The translations under genes were made by a program, and so were the position numbers. Positions 11,056 to 21,240 of a DNA stretch of 64,000 nucleotides are shown in pieces. The DNA comes from Chalara sp. BL73. Its lineage: Eukaryota; Ascomycota; Leotiomycetes; Helotiales. Position 1 is the stretch's first letter, and the number at the start of each line of letters is the position of its first letter. The stretch covers positions 1 to 64,000 of the forward strand of contig CAKJVC010000065.1 of the NCBI GenBank assembly GCA_918026815.1, given 5' to 3'. The notes below the pieces were generated by a model. The model did no database searches. It was not told the DNA's origin and saw only the letters and a list, made by a program, of their open reading frames with translations.

Positions 11056-12381
11056 TCAGAAGCTGACGACCAAACCGCTGGCTGCGCTCCGGAGTGGTCC
11101 GGTCGTTGCAGGCTCTTCCAGATATGTGAACATGGTCCAGCCCCTATACAAACTTTCAGCGATCTTTCGGCAGACCTCCAAAGCATCGCAATGCTGTCTG
11201 GAGCATGTATTCTCACTGCATCCTAGTTCATGGGACAATCCTAAACACCGCTCCCGCTCCATTTTCATATGGGGACTATCATCAAACGGGTTGTGCTGGG
11301 CATTTTCGGCTAGTGAACGGCAATCCTCTGTCCACCTAACACTGAACCTCGCACTGGGAGATCCTAACGATTCTACCGCCATCCATCGAATGGCTTGACA
11401 TATAACCACGCAACCTGACATATTATATGATGGTCGGATCTCGCCGCGGCAGTGGTTGTTTGTCAGCCCCAAGAGCGCATAGATATAATCTTGCGGTTTG
11501 GAAGACTTTGCGTCTTTGGCCAAGCGCAGAAGATAGCCTAAAGAATCCCCGGCGGCCCCTTCATATGGTCTTATGAGCAGATTAAGTTTCCAGAGTCTTG
11601 CGAGATTCTTTTGGTATCGGGACCTGTCGTTCTGATTCTCTAGAGGAAGTCGTGTATGGCCCAATGAGTGGCTGATACTCAAGAAACGATCCCAAGTAGT
11701 TGTGAAATCCCCTAAGACGATATGGACTCTATCTTGCAAAAAGCGTTCTCTCCCATCCGCATTAGAAACCGCAAGCTCTTGCAGGATCCAGACACGCATC
11801 CAATATGCGTTTCCGAAAGCTTTATCTACAGCCGCAATCATACACGGATCGGTAGACACTAAGTCCTGCACCTCTTTAAGGGCAGCATCAGAAGTATTCG
11901 AGTCGTGCAATCTGATGACGCGCTCCAACGATTCCATTCCTCTTGTTGACTCCATATTACCAGGCCCGAGCCACACAGTGGTTTGCAGTGCATCGGCATA
12001 GGTCTGGCGCATGCCCTCAATTTGGCTGGCTTTCTCTCTGTCCTCATCTTTTTGCTGGATGCATAAGGCATCCACCCACCACCAACCATTCCAGTCCGTC
12101 GGATCTTCAGTCTGCTTCTGAGAGACATGCTTCAGGAAATCGAATAGATTTTGCTGAACTTCGAATGTTTTGTTGTTTATCCGGATTGAATGTAAGGGGT
12201 AAACGTCACCCCATCTGTAGGAAAGAGCGCGGTAGTGTTTGTGTACGTCCTCTCGATTAATGGATTTGATAGAGAGCTGCAATAGAGGACTGGGCTCACT
12301 CTCATCGCAATGCTGAACTTGGATAAGGCGGATCTGGTTTCTGGCATCCGCGAGAGGCTGGTGTTCGAAATAGTCGACCAT
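11056..12381 (-). CDS. HET-domain protein (heterokaryon incompatibility family), 441 aa
   Basis: Minus-strand ORF from ATG 12381 to stop 11056-11058. The HET domain occupies roughly residues 45-210: HYRALSYRWGDVYPLHSI, WWWVDALCIQQKDEDRE, MRQTYADALQTTVWLGPG and YWMRVWILQELAVSNADG. The usual later motif QDYIYALLGL is near residue 300. The remainder is unassigned and relatively short, and an unspliced C-terminal intron cannot be excluded. HET domains trigger heterokaryon-incompatibility cell death upon non-self recognition; the specific partner here is unknown. The neighbour at 13088 is another HET gene transcribed divergently, sharing a 706-base intergenic region. Both lie between inverted TIR-type repeats (9956 and 15352). 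Confidence 0.88.
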   Translation of the reverse strand: MVDYFEHQPLADARNQIRLIQVQHCDESEPSPLLQLSIKSINREDVHKHYRALSYRWGDVYPLHSIRINNKTFEVQQNLFDFLKHVSQKQTEDPTDWNGWWWVDALCIQQKDEDREKASQIEGMRQTYADALQTTVWLGPGNMESTRGMESLERVIRLHDSNTSDAALKEVQDLVSTDPCMIAAVDKAFGNAYWMRVWILQELAVSNADGRERFLQDRVHIVLGDFTTTWDRFLSISHSLGHTRLPLENQNDRSRYQKNLARLWKLNLLIRPYEGAAGDSLGYLLRLAKDAKSSKPQDYIYALLGLTNNHCRGEIRPSYNMSGCVVICQAIRWMAVESLGSPSARFSVRWTEDCRSLAENAQHNPFDDSPHMKMERERCLGLSHELGCSENTCSRQHCDALEVCRKIAESLYRGWTMFTYLEEPATTGPLRSAASGLVVSF

Positions 12382-13087
12382 TTTATTGTTTTGACCACGG
12401 ATCTAGCCCATGGTAGGGACATGGAAGGGACTAGGAGGCTGGAAGCGGGTGTGGTCTAGGCAGTAGCGCTTGTAGCTCCACGATCGAAGGCACAAGATAA
12501 GCAGTGTTTCGACGAACGAGCGCCGCACCCTTCAAATCCTGAAAAAATAATGCATTTCGAAAATCTGGTTAGGAAAGTTGCGTGAACGTATAATGATGAA
12601 TAAGGAAAGAAGGAGGGGAGCTCGATATAAGATCTAACTTAGTAGAAACAGCTGGCGTTCGAAACGGAGAGGCAAGCCACCATCTTACAAGCCACAAGAT
12701 TACATAAGAGATTACTAAAAATTCTCGAGGTCGGAAGCACCGCGCTCTCTTCTCTTCGAAACACCTTCTTACGTGGGTGCCAGCCTGCGGCTCACACGAA
12801 GCTTGGTTAGACTAGTGGAATTTCCGTCGGGAAACGTTAGAATGACAGTTGCTACAGTCGCTAGCGAAATCGGCTTCCGCCTTGAACACTTCTGAAATTT
12901 CTGGTCAGCCACATTGCCAAGACGCTTGCGCCCGCACTAGGACGATTATAGCTAGCCATTTTTATCCCAGCATCCAGGCAGCGTTCTCAACCCCGCCAAA
13001 ACGATCAGCACCAGTTTCATCTTTTCCCGTATTCGTAGCTTAATAGAATTGGGACCTCCTTTTCAATTCTAGGTCGACTGCATTAAA
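12382..13087. promoter_or_regulatory. Shared intergenic region between two divergent HET genes
   Basis: This 706-base stretch separates the start codons of two HET genes and must hold both promoters if they are expressed. It also contains a short repeat H piece at about 12773-12806 (GCCAGCCTGCGGCTCACACG). No canonical TATA box is outstanding. Confidence 0.4.
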
Positions 13088-14686
13088 ATGGAGGAGGTGT
13101 ATGAGCGGCCCTCACCGGGCCCAATATTCACAGTCTCAAAGTTCCGCACCGCATTTCCCGGTCCCACCTTTCTCCAATCAACAACCTGGAGAGCTAGAAG
13201 GTCGCTCGGTCGAATAGTTGCTTCGAGAGCTCATTATGACTTCGCCCTAGTTCGGGAATGGATACGCGAGTGCGCGCACAATCATCATGATATTGACTGC
13301 ATGCCTGATCATTCTCGCCTCGTACCAAGAAAGCTTATTGACTGCTTTTCTCACACCATGGTGGTCCCAAAAAAAGGCAATTGGTACCGATATTGCGCCT
13401 TAAGCTATGTATGGGGTAAATGCAAGTCACCACCATCAATAGAGGACGGCTCGTCGATACCTGAGGATATCCCCGCTACGATCAAGGATGCTATCCTAGT
13501 CACGAAGCTGCTTGGAATTCGATATCTCTGGGTCGATATGTGCTGTATTGATCAGAATAATGCTGCAGAGAAACACTCGCAGATTTCGCAAATGGACCTG
13601 ATATATGCCGGAGCGGAGCTTACCATTGTCGACGCAGTTGGCTCAGACGCATCCTCGGGTCTGGCTCGTATTAGTCGAAAGATTCCGCATCGCAGTTGTC
13701 ATCGGACCTGGTATGGGTCATGCCATGCTTCCTTGGCCGCTATCGGCGACTCCACCTGGAACTCTCGGGGATGGACTTTCCAGGAAGGATTAATTTCAAA
13801 GCGACGCCTTTTTTTCACTGACCAACATCTCTACTTTCAGTGTCGATTCACGGCTTATTGCGATGGCCTCAGCACGAAGTCAGCGAGCACTGGGGAATTC
13901 AGCTTGCCCTCCGAAGTCTGGGATTGTATAGAGCTGTATCGAGCCAGGCAGTTTACGTACGACTCAGATATCTTAAACGGAATATCTGGTATCCTAAATC
14001 ATCTCGGCGAACGAAGAAGTTTCGATCACATGTGGGGATTACTAATTCCTTGCTGGTCGAAATCAACCCCTATACGTGGTTGGGAGATAGCTCCCGCTCT
14101 CCCCTGGAGAAACTTTGGCCCGGGAGGAGCAAGACGTCAAGGATTTCCCAGCTGGTCGTGGACGGGCTGGATGGGATTACCGCGAGTCGGAATGAAAAAA
14201 TTTAGGACGTACTCTCCCGCGCTGGCACCGTTCAAAGTCGAGCTTGAGTTGGAAAATGGAACATTGATCGAACCTGAACAATTCCTTCGTATTGGCCTCA
14301 TTCGACTCTCGAGTCCAATGATTCACATTCATGCTCCGACGGAACTTATTCCTAAACTGAACGTAAACGAGGGCAAAGGAGGGGAGATGATCATATCTGC
14401 ATTGTTTTCTCATCCTTCTGGCGACCAATTGGAAGGGCGCGTGTTCCCCACGTTACGGATTACGGACCCGGAAGAGTTTGAGAGAATCTCCGGTAGGAAT
14501 TTTCGAGCAATATTGCTGACAGTAGGAGGAGGTGACTCAAGACTTGGAGAAGAATGGCTAATAGTAATTGACTGCGAGAGTCACTGGGAGCGGTTTGGCA
14601 TTGCGGATATAGAGAATACCGATACGGCCAGCCAGTTTCAACGGAGAAGGGGATTTCCAGCTTTAATGACTACTAGGCTTGGCTAG
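13088..14686 (+). CDS. HET-domain protein (heterokaryon incompatibility family), 532 aa
   Basis: Uninterrupted ORF with ATG 13088 and stop TAG 14684-14686. HET motifs in order: YRYCALSYVWGK (about residue 100), IKDAILVTKLLGIRYLWVDM with CCIDQNN (140-165), MDLIYAGAELTIVDAVG (about 175-192), and WNSRGWTFQEGLISKRRLFF (about 225), followed by the aromatic-rich SWSWTGWMG segment (about 355). This is the classical longer HET architecture, full length for the family. The upstream ATG is preceded by TTAAA, and no upstream in-frame exon is needed. Predicted role: incompatibility or regulated cell death. It is transcribed away from the other HET gene at 11056-12381. Confidence 0.9.
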   Translation: MEEVYERPSPGPIFTVSKFRTAFPGPTFLQSTTWRARRSLGRIVASRAHYDFALVREWIRECAHNHHDIDCMPDHSRLVPRKLIDCFSHTMVVPKKGNWYRYCALSYVWGKCKSPPSIEDGSSIPEDIPATIKDAILVTKLLGIRYLWVDMCCIDQNNAAEKHSQISQMDLIYAGAELTIVDAVGSDASSGLARISRKIPHRSCHRTWYGSCHASLAAIGDSTWNSRGWTFQEGLISKRRLFFTDQHLYFQCRFTAYCDGLSTKSASTGEFSLPSEVWDCIELYRARQFTYDSDILNGISGILNHLGERRSFDHMWGLLIPCWSKSTPIRGWEIAPALPWRNFGPGGARRQGFPSWSWTGWMGLPRVGMKKFRTYSPALAPFKVELELENGTLIEPEQFLRIGLIRLSSPMIHIHAPTELIPKLNVNEGKGGEMIISALFSHPSGDQLEGRVFPTLRITDPEEFERISGRNFRAILLTVGGGDSRLGEEWLIVIDCESHWERFGIADIENTDTASQFQRRRGFPALMTTRLG

Positions 14687-16653
14687 GCTTATTGCATCGA
14701 AGATTCAATTTGCTAAATTGAGCTTGAGGATCACCTAAGACTGTTCTGCTTGGTGATATGGAGATGGCGGAAGCCCGACCTGGCAAGCGAGTATACTGTA
14801 ACATAAAGCTAAGAGATGAATAAGTATAACGGATTAATACGGAAAAAGGATTTCCCGAAAGAACACCGCTCTCTTCTCTTCGGAGGCATTAGAATTTTAC
14901 CGAGGTTACTACAACCACACCACCGCTGATCCGGATCCTTGATCGCTTGATTAGAGGAGGTATCAGCCTATGTGGCGATGGCGTAGACATGGCGCGCTCC
15001 GGCCGCCACAATACTAAGAATTACTATTTAGTATCGTGATGAAACTCAAAAATCTATATCTAATTGTTCTATAAGTTTAAAAGGCGAAAAGAGCCTGGTG
15101 GTGGTGTTATAGGTCAAGGGATCCTATTACACTAAAATGAGAGGCTCGCTATAATTCAGGTATACAGCAACGACATGATCAAAATTTTCGAAATTAATAG
15201 GTTAGGAGTGTTCGGGAGAGGTATATAACGTAAATTGAAATAAAAATATAGAAATTCTAATACATTCACAGATTTAGAGTCGCTTGAATTCGAGGTACCT
15301 GCGATTTGTTTCGTTACAGGGTGCGTTTCGCTACGCAGGGACGGACGTTACAGCTAGTGTAACAATAAGGAGAGAAGGACTCACAAGGATAGAGACCGAT
15401 CAAAATCGCACCTCGAGATGGCATTCTTGGATGACATCTTCGGAATGGTTGCTTTCTAACGTCCCTCCCTACGTGCCGAGAAAATTGAGGAGTACTTTGA
15501 CTTTAAAGATCTTAAAATCCATGCACACGTCGAACTATCCTATACTATTATCTAAGCTGTATATCGTGGCTACTCATGAACACTTTCGACCCCTCCTACT
15601 AGAAATTTCTATTCGCGTTATCGCCCTTGTACCTGATCTGCGGACGGTATCTTTTCACCACGCTAGAGTGTTCTTTAACTATAGCTCTACTAATAAGCTC
15701 TTATTACTCTTGATGCTTATAAAGGGGCCTTATCTGATCCTTGAACCTTTCTTGCTAAGTTAGTAACCGTCATCATTTTTGGGGTAGCTTTAGACCGTAA
15801 ATTTATACAAGGTCGTCGCACGGGACAGTACCTCGAATCGAAGCGACTAACGAGATTTGGTTAGGGTACGACCCCGCGATCTCGGCGCATTCTATGACGG
15901 ACGGAATTAGAAACAAATTATCGCCTAAAATTTAAGGCTAGATAATTTGAATATAGCAGGATTAGAAGCCCGAACACTAAAGATCGAAAGTAAGTTATTA
16001 TGAAAAACCATCGCCGCATGTTGTTCTCACCAAGATTCTGGCTGAGCTAGGGGCCTTCCAGGCCAATAGTGACTGGATGATTCTCGGATCCAAGCTGTGC
16101 AGGTTTCACGCGATTGGTGTAGACTAGCTATTAGTGGGGCTACGTAACGGCTAAGCGGCCCTGAACAGCCAGTGCGAATAAATCAGATCAAATCAGAAAA
16201 TACCAAGTGCATAGCCCCTGCGCAAACCGTATTGCGCCGATACGAAAGAGGTTGGGCGCTTCCACCGTGTTGAGCAGGATAGGTCTAAGGACCATACCTA
16301 AAGTCTATTGTAGGCACCAGTAGACACCAGTAGGCACCTGTAGGCACCAGTGTGTTGACATGTGGGTATCACACCTCTATAAGTAGAGGGATTCTCTCCT
16401 GTAGTTTAGGTTCTACAACCTTCAGCAATTGACACTTGTTTGCCCTATACTCTCTGAAGGCCACGTGACTCTTTCTATTTGAACACACCGCCACCGCCAG
16501 AGTGGGTCCTCCAGCCCGACAGTATATTTCTTCAACTCATCCGTTCAGAATCATGAACTCCATCGAAGGCAAACAATTATTACAACACCCCTTGCTACAC
16601 GCTTAACTTCCGTTGTCCTGTCTGGTAACATCGAGAGCCTAATGTAATCCGCA
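14687..16653. other. Repeat-rich non-coding DNA with two TIR-type ends
   Basis: 14890-14970 (ACCGAGGTTACTACAACCAC, then a GATCGCTTGATTAGAGGAGG block) recurs at 55115-55190 and inverted at about 39605-39680. 15305-15352 is the inverse partner of the TIR at 9956. A different TIR, TAACGTCCCTCCCTACGTGC, starts at 15457; its inverse partner ends near 19601. Short repeats of the type TAGGCACCAGTAGACACCAG lie at 16312-16350, and a TATA-like CTCTATAAGTAGAGG follows at 16375. An open frame at 15284-15763 runs through a TIR and is not a credible gene. Confidence 0.55.
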
Positions 16654-17559
16654 ATGCGAGGTTTCCTGTCACGTTTGGCCAGAGTCCCATCTCGTCCAAA
16701 CGAAACTCATCCCGAAGAAACTCATCCTGAGCCTTCCTCTGATGTGGACAGCGAGAAAAGTGTGGACGCGACAACAGGTGTCACCACCGAAGATGAAGAT
16801 GATTCATCCAGCATCCGTACTGTCCAGCAGACGTACAAGTCTCAGATCTTGCGCCCACTCTCTCCGACTCCGACCTATCATACGTTTGACGATCAACAGA
16901 GAGGTCGATCGTCCCCCCCAACCCCATTCTATCACACAGTCGATAATCAGCAAAGGAATCGCTCTCCTTCCCCTGCCCCGACCTATCACACAGTTGATGA
17001 GCAACTAGACGGCCTCCCTGCGTTTTATTCAAAAGTCTCAATAACCCGGCCCTCTGAGCGGGTCTGTGATAGACTGAAGGCTCCTGACTACATCGATACA
17101 CTTTTTCAGGCCGTTAAGAGCGGGAACAAGGCAGTAATAGTACAGCTGTTAGAGAAAGGGGCAGACATCAACGTTACAGACTCTGGTGGGTGGACAATAC
17201 TGCACGGGGCAGTTAGATATCAGGACAAGAAAATGGTCGAGTTACTTCTAGAGAAAGGAGCAGACATCAATGCAGTTTCTGGTTGGGGGACCGCACTACA
17301 GTTGGCAGTTTTCATGAACTCTAAGGAGATGGTGGAATTGGTTTTAGAGAAAGGAGCAAACATTGATTTAGCTTGTAATGGGAGGACAGCACTGCAGTTG
17401 GCAGCTTCCCATAACCACAAAGGGATAGTGGAATTGCTCCTGGAGAAAGGGGCAGACATCAATTTACTTTCTTATCAATGGAAGACAGCACTGCAATTGG
17501 CAGCTTCCCATAACCACAAAAAGATGGTGGAATTGCTGGAGAAAGAGGGCAGACATTAA
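16654..17559 (+). pseudogene. Ankyrin-repeat protein, C-terminally truncated
   Basis: ORF of 301 codons from ATG 16654. Residues 1-60 are acidic and disordered. Residues 69-118 hold three near-copies of a 16-17-residue unit of the form SPTPTYHTFDDQQRGR. Residues about 145-300 are four to five ankyrin repeats with highly similar cores (VELLLEKGADIN, TALQLAASHNHK). In the last repeat the expected reading GAD-IN is lost: after LLEKEG the frame shifts and stops at 17557-17559, although the coding pattern continues in another frame as far as about 17580. Transposase-related sequence then begins. The gene therefore lost its C-terminus next to a transposon junction. It has no recognisable effector domain and its function is unknown. 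Confidence 0.7.
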
Positions 17560-17629
17560 CGCTCAAGATTTTCATAAGGTGGTGCATGTACTTTAACTTA
17601 TGTAGCTTTTATTACCCTTACTATATATG

Positions 17630-18290
17630 ACAGAATCGTATCTAAGCTCTATAGCCTTATTATTAAGCTGGAAATTGTTATTAGCTTTGTGGCTGCTGTG
17701 GCATGCAAATTCATGCTTGATCGCCACCCGTGTTAGTACTTCACAAGCGACCCAATTTTCGGTTGGCGCGACCGACCCCAAGGCGTTCTCGAAGAGAAAT
17801 ATCACAGCTGCGTGGGCTGCATGTGGTTTGTTTCCAGATAACCCAGACAAAGTACTCAGAAACACACCGGAGCCCCCTACCCAACCGACCGGTCCAGAAA
17901 CCGATGCAGTGAAAGGGGCTGCTTATCTACAAGATAAAGCTGTACAAACACCTGTGTCAGCGAAGGGTCTCATGTCGCTATATGACCTGATCCAACAGGA
18001 TACTCAAAAACTCGATGCGACAATTACACAGCGCCTACAAAAGCGTGTACAGAAGCTTGCAAATGCCGCTCAAGTATCGTTTGCCGAATGTGCCCTCCTC
18101 AACAATCGATACCAATTCTTGACCGAGGCAAACAATGAAACCAAGGTCAGCGGTTCTAGGGAAAGCAAAAGCTATGAGTTACCAGGATATTGAGGAAGCA
18201 CGAGCAAAGCGTGCTGCGAAAGACGCTGTCAAAAACAAGGGAAAGCGTGGTCGAAGGCGTAAGAATACAGAGCCATAGGCGAGTGAGGCA
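17630..18290 (+). mobile_element. Fot1/pogo-type transposase, C-terminal fragment
   Basis: The frame from about 17760 contains FSKRNITAAWAACGLFPDNP, VLRNTPEPPTQPTGPE, TPVSAKGLMSLYDLIQQDTQ, LQKRVQKLANAAQVSFAE and a basic GKRGRRRK tail. This is the typical C-terminal part of DDE (Fot1/pogo, Tc1-mariner superfamily) transposases of filamentous fungi. The DDE catalytic core is absent, and frame changes near 18150 show decay. It lies inside a TIR pair (15457 and 19601) that may be the outer ends of the element, though an ankyrin gene also lies inside. Confidence 0.75.
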
Positions 18291-19690
18291 GAGCTAGAGC
18301 CAGAAGTGGAAGTGGTGAGTAGTACGAAAGAGGTGAAAAATGGCAAGGGCATCGTGTCCGCCGGCGTAGAAGTGCTGCGCTAGAGGCAGGAGAGCCTGAA
18401 GCAGAGCAAGAACCACAGCCAGAGCCACAACGGGAGCCCGCGTCTTGGAGGGCACCAGTGGCGCGGATGTACTGAACGCATGTTCCTGTATCTCATTTCT
18501 GCTATCACCTAATGTATTGATCATATCTCGTCTGGATACAGTAGTTCACGTCCCCAAAGCTTCTTTGTTCCTACCGTAACACCATTCTGTTCTGGACTTG
18601 GCCGTTGTAGGTTCGATTCTTTAACTTCCCATTCGTTCCTTTCTCTACTCTCGCCAGATCGTGACGTTCTGTTCGTGTGTGTGTGTGTCCCTATACATGC
18701 ACGCTGTGCACCGCCGTCTCGAGGAGATGCAGCCAGGAATTGGACTCGTAAAGCCAATTGCTTCTAACATTTGGGGTGGTCATCCTCTCAAAACCATGCC
18801 CGCCGACGGGCGCTGTACAGGTCTGCGAAATGTGTGTCGATATCGCTACTCGTAATGTAACTTGGTCGAAGAGAGTGTTCAGGTTGGTAGGGAGGTAGGG
18901 ACGTCAACAACGTTCGCGACGTTGCGTGCCTCTGTTGTCGGCATCTCGGTCAGCGTGCTTGATGAAGCTGCGACTGTAGAAGTTAGGGTTCTGCAAACAA
19001 AGTACATTGAGATCTTACCGGGAAGAGCTGTGTGAACAAGGCATTGCGTTAAATGCTACTGCTGACCTGGTATTGTTGCTGACAGTGAAGGCTTCACATC
19101 AAGAGCTACAAGCTTGCCTGTTGATTATATAAGCGGAATAACGGCGAAATTACCAAAGCTTCACGGGAGGTGCGGGGTCAGTCCTTTCTACAGTAGCCGA
19201 AAATCGTTAGTTCCGTCGATCAGAAGTACCAAACCGCGTGGCGGCCTTGCAACTGTTTGCGCGCCACAGCAGCCACAAAGCTTATGACGGTCTCGGACAA
19301 AAAAATATGGATCTGAAGCTCAGATAAGAACTTTTAAGATGTGCAAGGGATAATAAGAGCTCGCCAGTATAGCTGTAGCAGAGGACTCGTACTAAAGCCT
19401 AACTGGAGGCTTCTTATAAATCAGGCGAAAGGGCGACGATGCGAATATAAAATGTTCTTTGGATGGGGTCAAATTGCTAATAAATAGCTGTGTAATACTA
19501 CTGATCTTTTATTTTCTAGACTCATAAGCTGGTGTGGAGTTTGAGAAGCTTAAAGTCAAAGTACCTATGGATTTTCTCGGCACGCAGGGAGGGACGTTAT
19601 TAAGATTAACAACAATATAAAATGTCCAAGGTTTTTGCGGCAATCGATTTCTCTAAATTTTTCTAGATCATACGCGCGACTGGCGCGCTC
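18291..19690. other. Transposon-derived non-coding DNA; right TIR at about 19572-19601
   Basis: 18530-18760 aligns loosely with 22680-22870: a CT-rich block, a (GT)n run, then a GTGCACCGCCG / GTGCACAGCCG block. Both copies follow a transposase tail, so this is probably the 3' part of the same element family. 19572-19601 is the inverse of the TIR at 15457. No gene is recognised. Confidence 0.5.
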
Positions 19691-21240
19691 CATGTGACTG
19701 CAGGCGAAGTAAGGCACTTTCAAAAGCGGTCAGCCCACTCCGCCGGTTTCAAAACTGAGCATATGCAACAAACCCCTATCTTCTCGCAGCAGGACGCCGC
19801 GCGGAGACTTGATACGTACTCTACTTCAAACCGCAACTCTGCCGCTAACAACAACCGGATCATCAAGCCGGGACTTGCTCTTCATGCGATATCACCAACA
19901 TCTGTTGTCCCAGCCTTCCTCAGCTTCACCGAAGATCGAGAAAATGGTTTGTGATCGACCAATCCTGATACAAATCCAGTTCACCCCATCTATGTGTCCA
20001 TCCGCTGGAACCTGCATTATCATGCATTTCTTTCCTGGCATTATTCTCTGGGAGGCATTGAGCCCCGCTGCATCCCCTTCCCCTCTAGGCCACCTCGTCA
20101 GAGATCAAGCTGTGCAAGGGTCTCATCCTTCCTTGATAGCCAGATTCACATCACACCAAGGAGCCGAGCTGAGCGCTGCCACAGCCCCTTCCCGGGCAGC
20201 TCCTGTTCCGGTGGATCAGTCCATATTATGCTGAGCGACAGGCAAGCCAAGTACCACCACCGCCCCCTCCTCCATGATATCATCCCCTTTGCATCAGTTT
20301 CAAGACGCCCAGGGACCAGGTCAGCCGTCGTATACCTAAATCCCTCTGATCAATGCAACTTGCCACCGACGTGATTCTGCCTTGACATGTTTTGGACTTC
20401 CCTTGATTTGCAGAAGGCGGTCTTGATGCAAATCCCTCCCTCGTCGCAACTCCGCCACTGGGTGAATCAGGCTAGTTGTGGTACTGGCCTTGCGTTGTAT
20501 AAATTTCCCAGCTATACAGGACAAAGCAGAGTTGTATCATCCTTTTCCCGGCGTAACTTCGTCCACGCATGAATTTCAAATGGTCAGGAACGACGCCAAC
20601 TCCGAGACCCCTCCATCAGTGCAGCTTGCCGCAGAGATGTCTTTGTCCCATGTTGCTTGCGCGGCTTCCAGCTGAACCTGTCCATGATCATTTCCTTGGG
20701 CCAGCCTCGCCACTTCGTGAATCCCGCAACAGCCAACCTCGCCGCTGCATGAATTACAAGAGGGTCAGCCGATGCAGAAGCCATCTAACAGCCCCTTGTG
20801 CCAATGCACTACCGCTGAACCAAACAACGAACCTTCCCTTGACCCAGTCTCGCCGCTGCATGAACCTGCCAACAGCCAACAAGCGCACCAGCAATTTTCT
20901 GACAATGCAACTCTGTCACCGGGATGATCCTGCCTTGCCTTGCTTGCGTGAAATCCTTCTCGCGCAGACAGAGCCTTGGTATAGATCCTCCCCTAACAGA
21001 ATTGGCCCCGGAGGCAACCTTGACTGAACCTTGACTGATTTTTTCCAATTTCAGCGCGCGGCAGCTGTAGCCGAGGAGCCCAAGCCGTCGCCCTCGGCTC
21101 ACCTACAACTCAGGCCCAGCTCAGGTTGGCTCACCCACAGCTCAGGTTATAGCAGCAACTGCTCAGGTCCAAGTACAGAAATGGAAATTGCTCATGTCGA
21201 GATTCCGATATCGAACTGCCTGTGACAGTTGGCAAGCAGC
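19691..21240. repeat. GC-rich stretch with diverged internal repeats, no supported gene
   Basis: Long frames are open here, but the composition reflects repetition. CTCGCCGCTGCATGAA occurs near 20738 and 20850, with variants near 20455, 20555 and 20707. A CAATGCAACTT...GATTCTGCCTTG block at about 20352 recurs at about 20903. I read this as an old, diverged minisatellite or decayed coding DNA. Confidence 0.35.

Noticed and set aside
15284..15763. 159-codon plus-strand ORF
   Set aside because: It starts inside a TIR-type repeat and crosses the start of another TIR; no protein family signature.
18600..18625. tRNA B-box-like GTAGGTTCGATTC
   Set aside because: No matching A box, acceptor stem or anticodon arm can be built around it.
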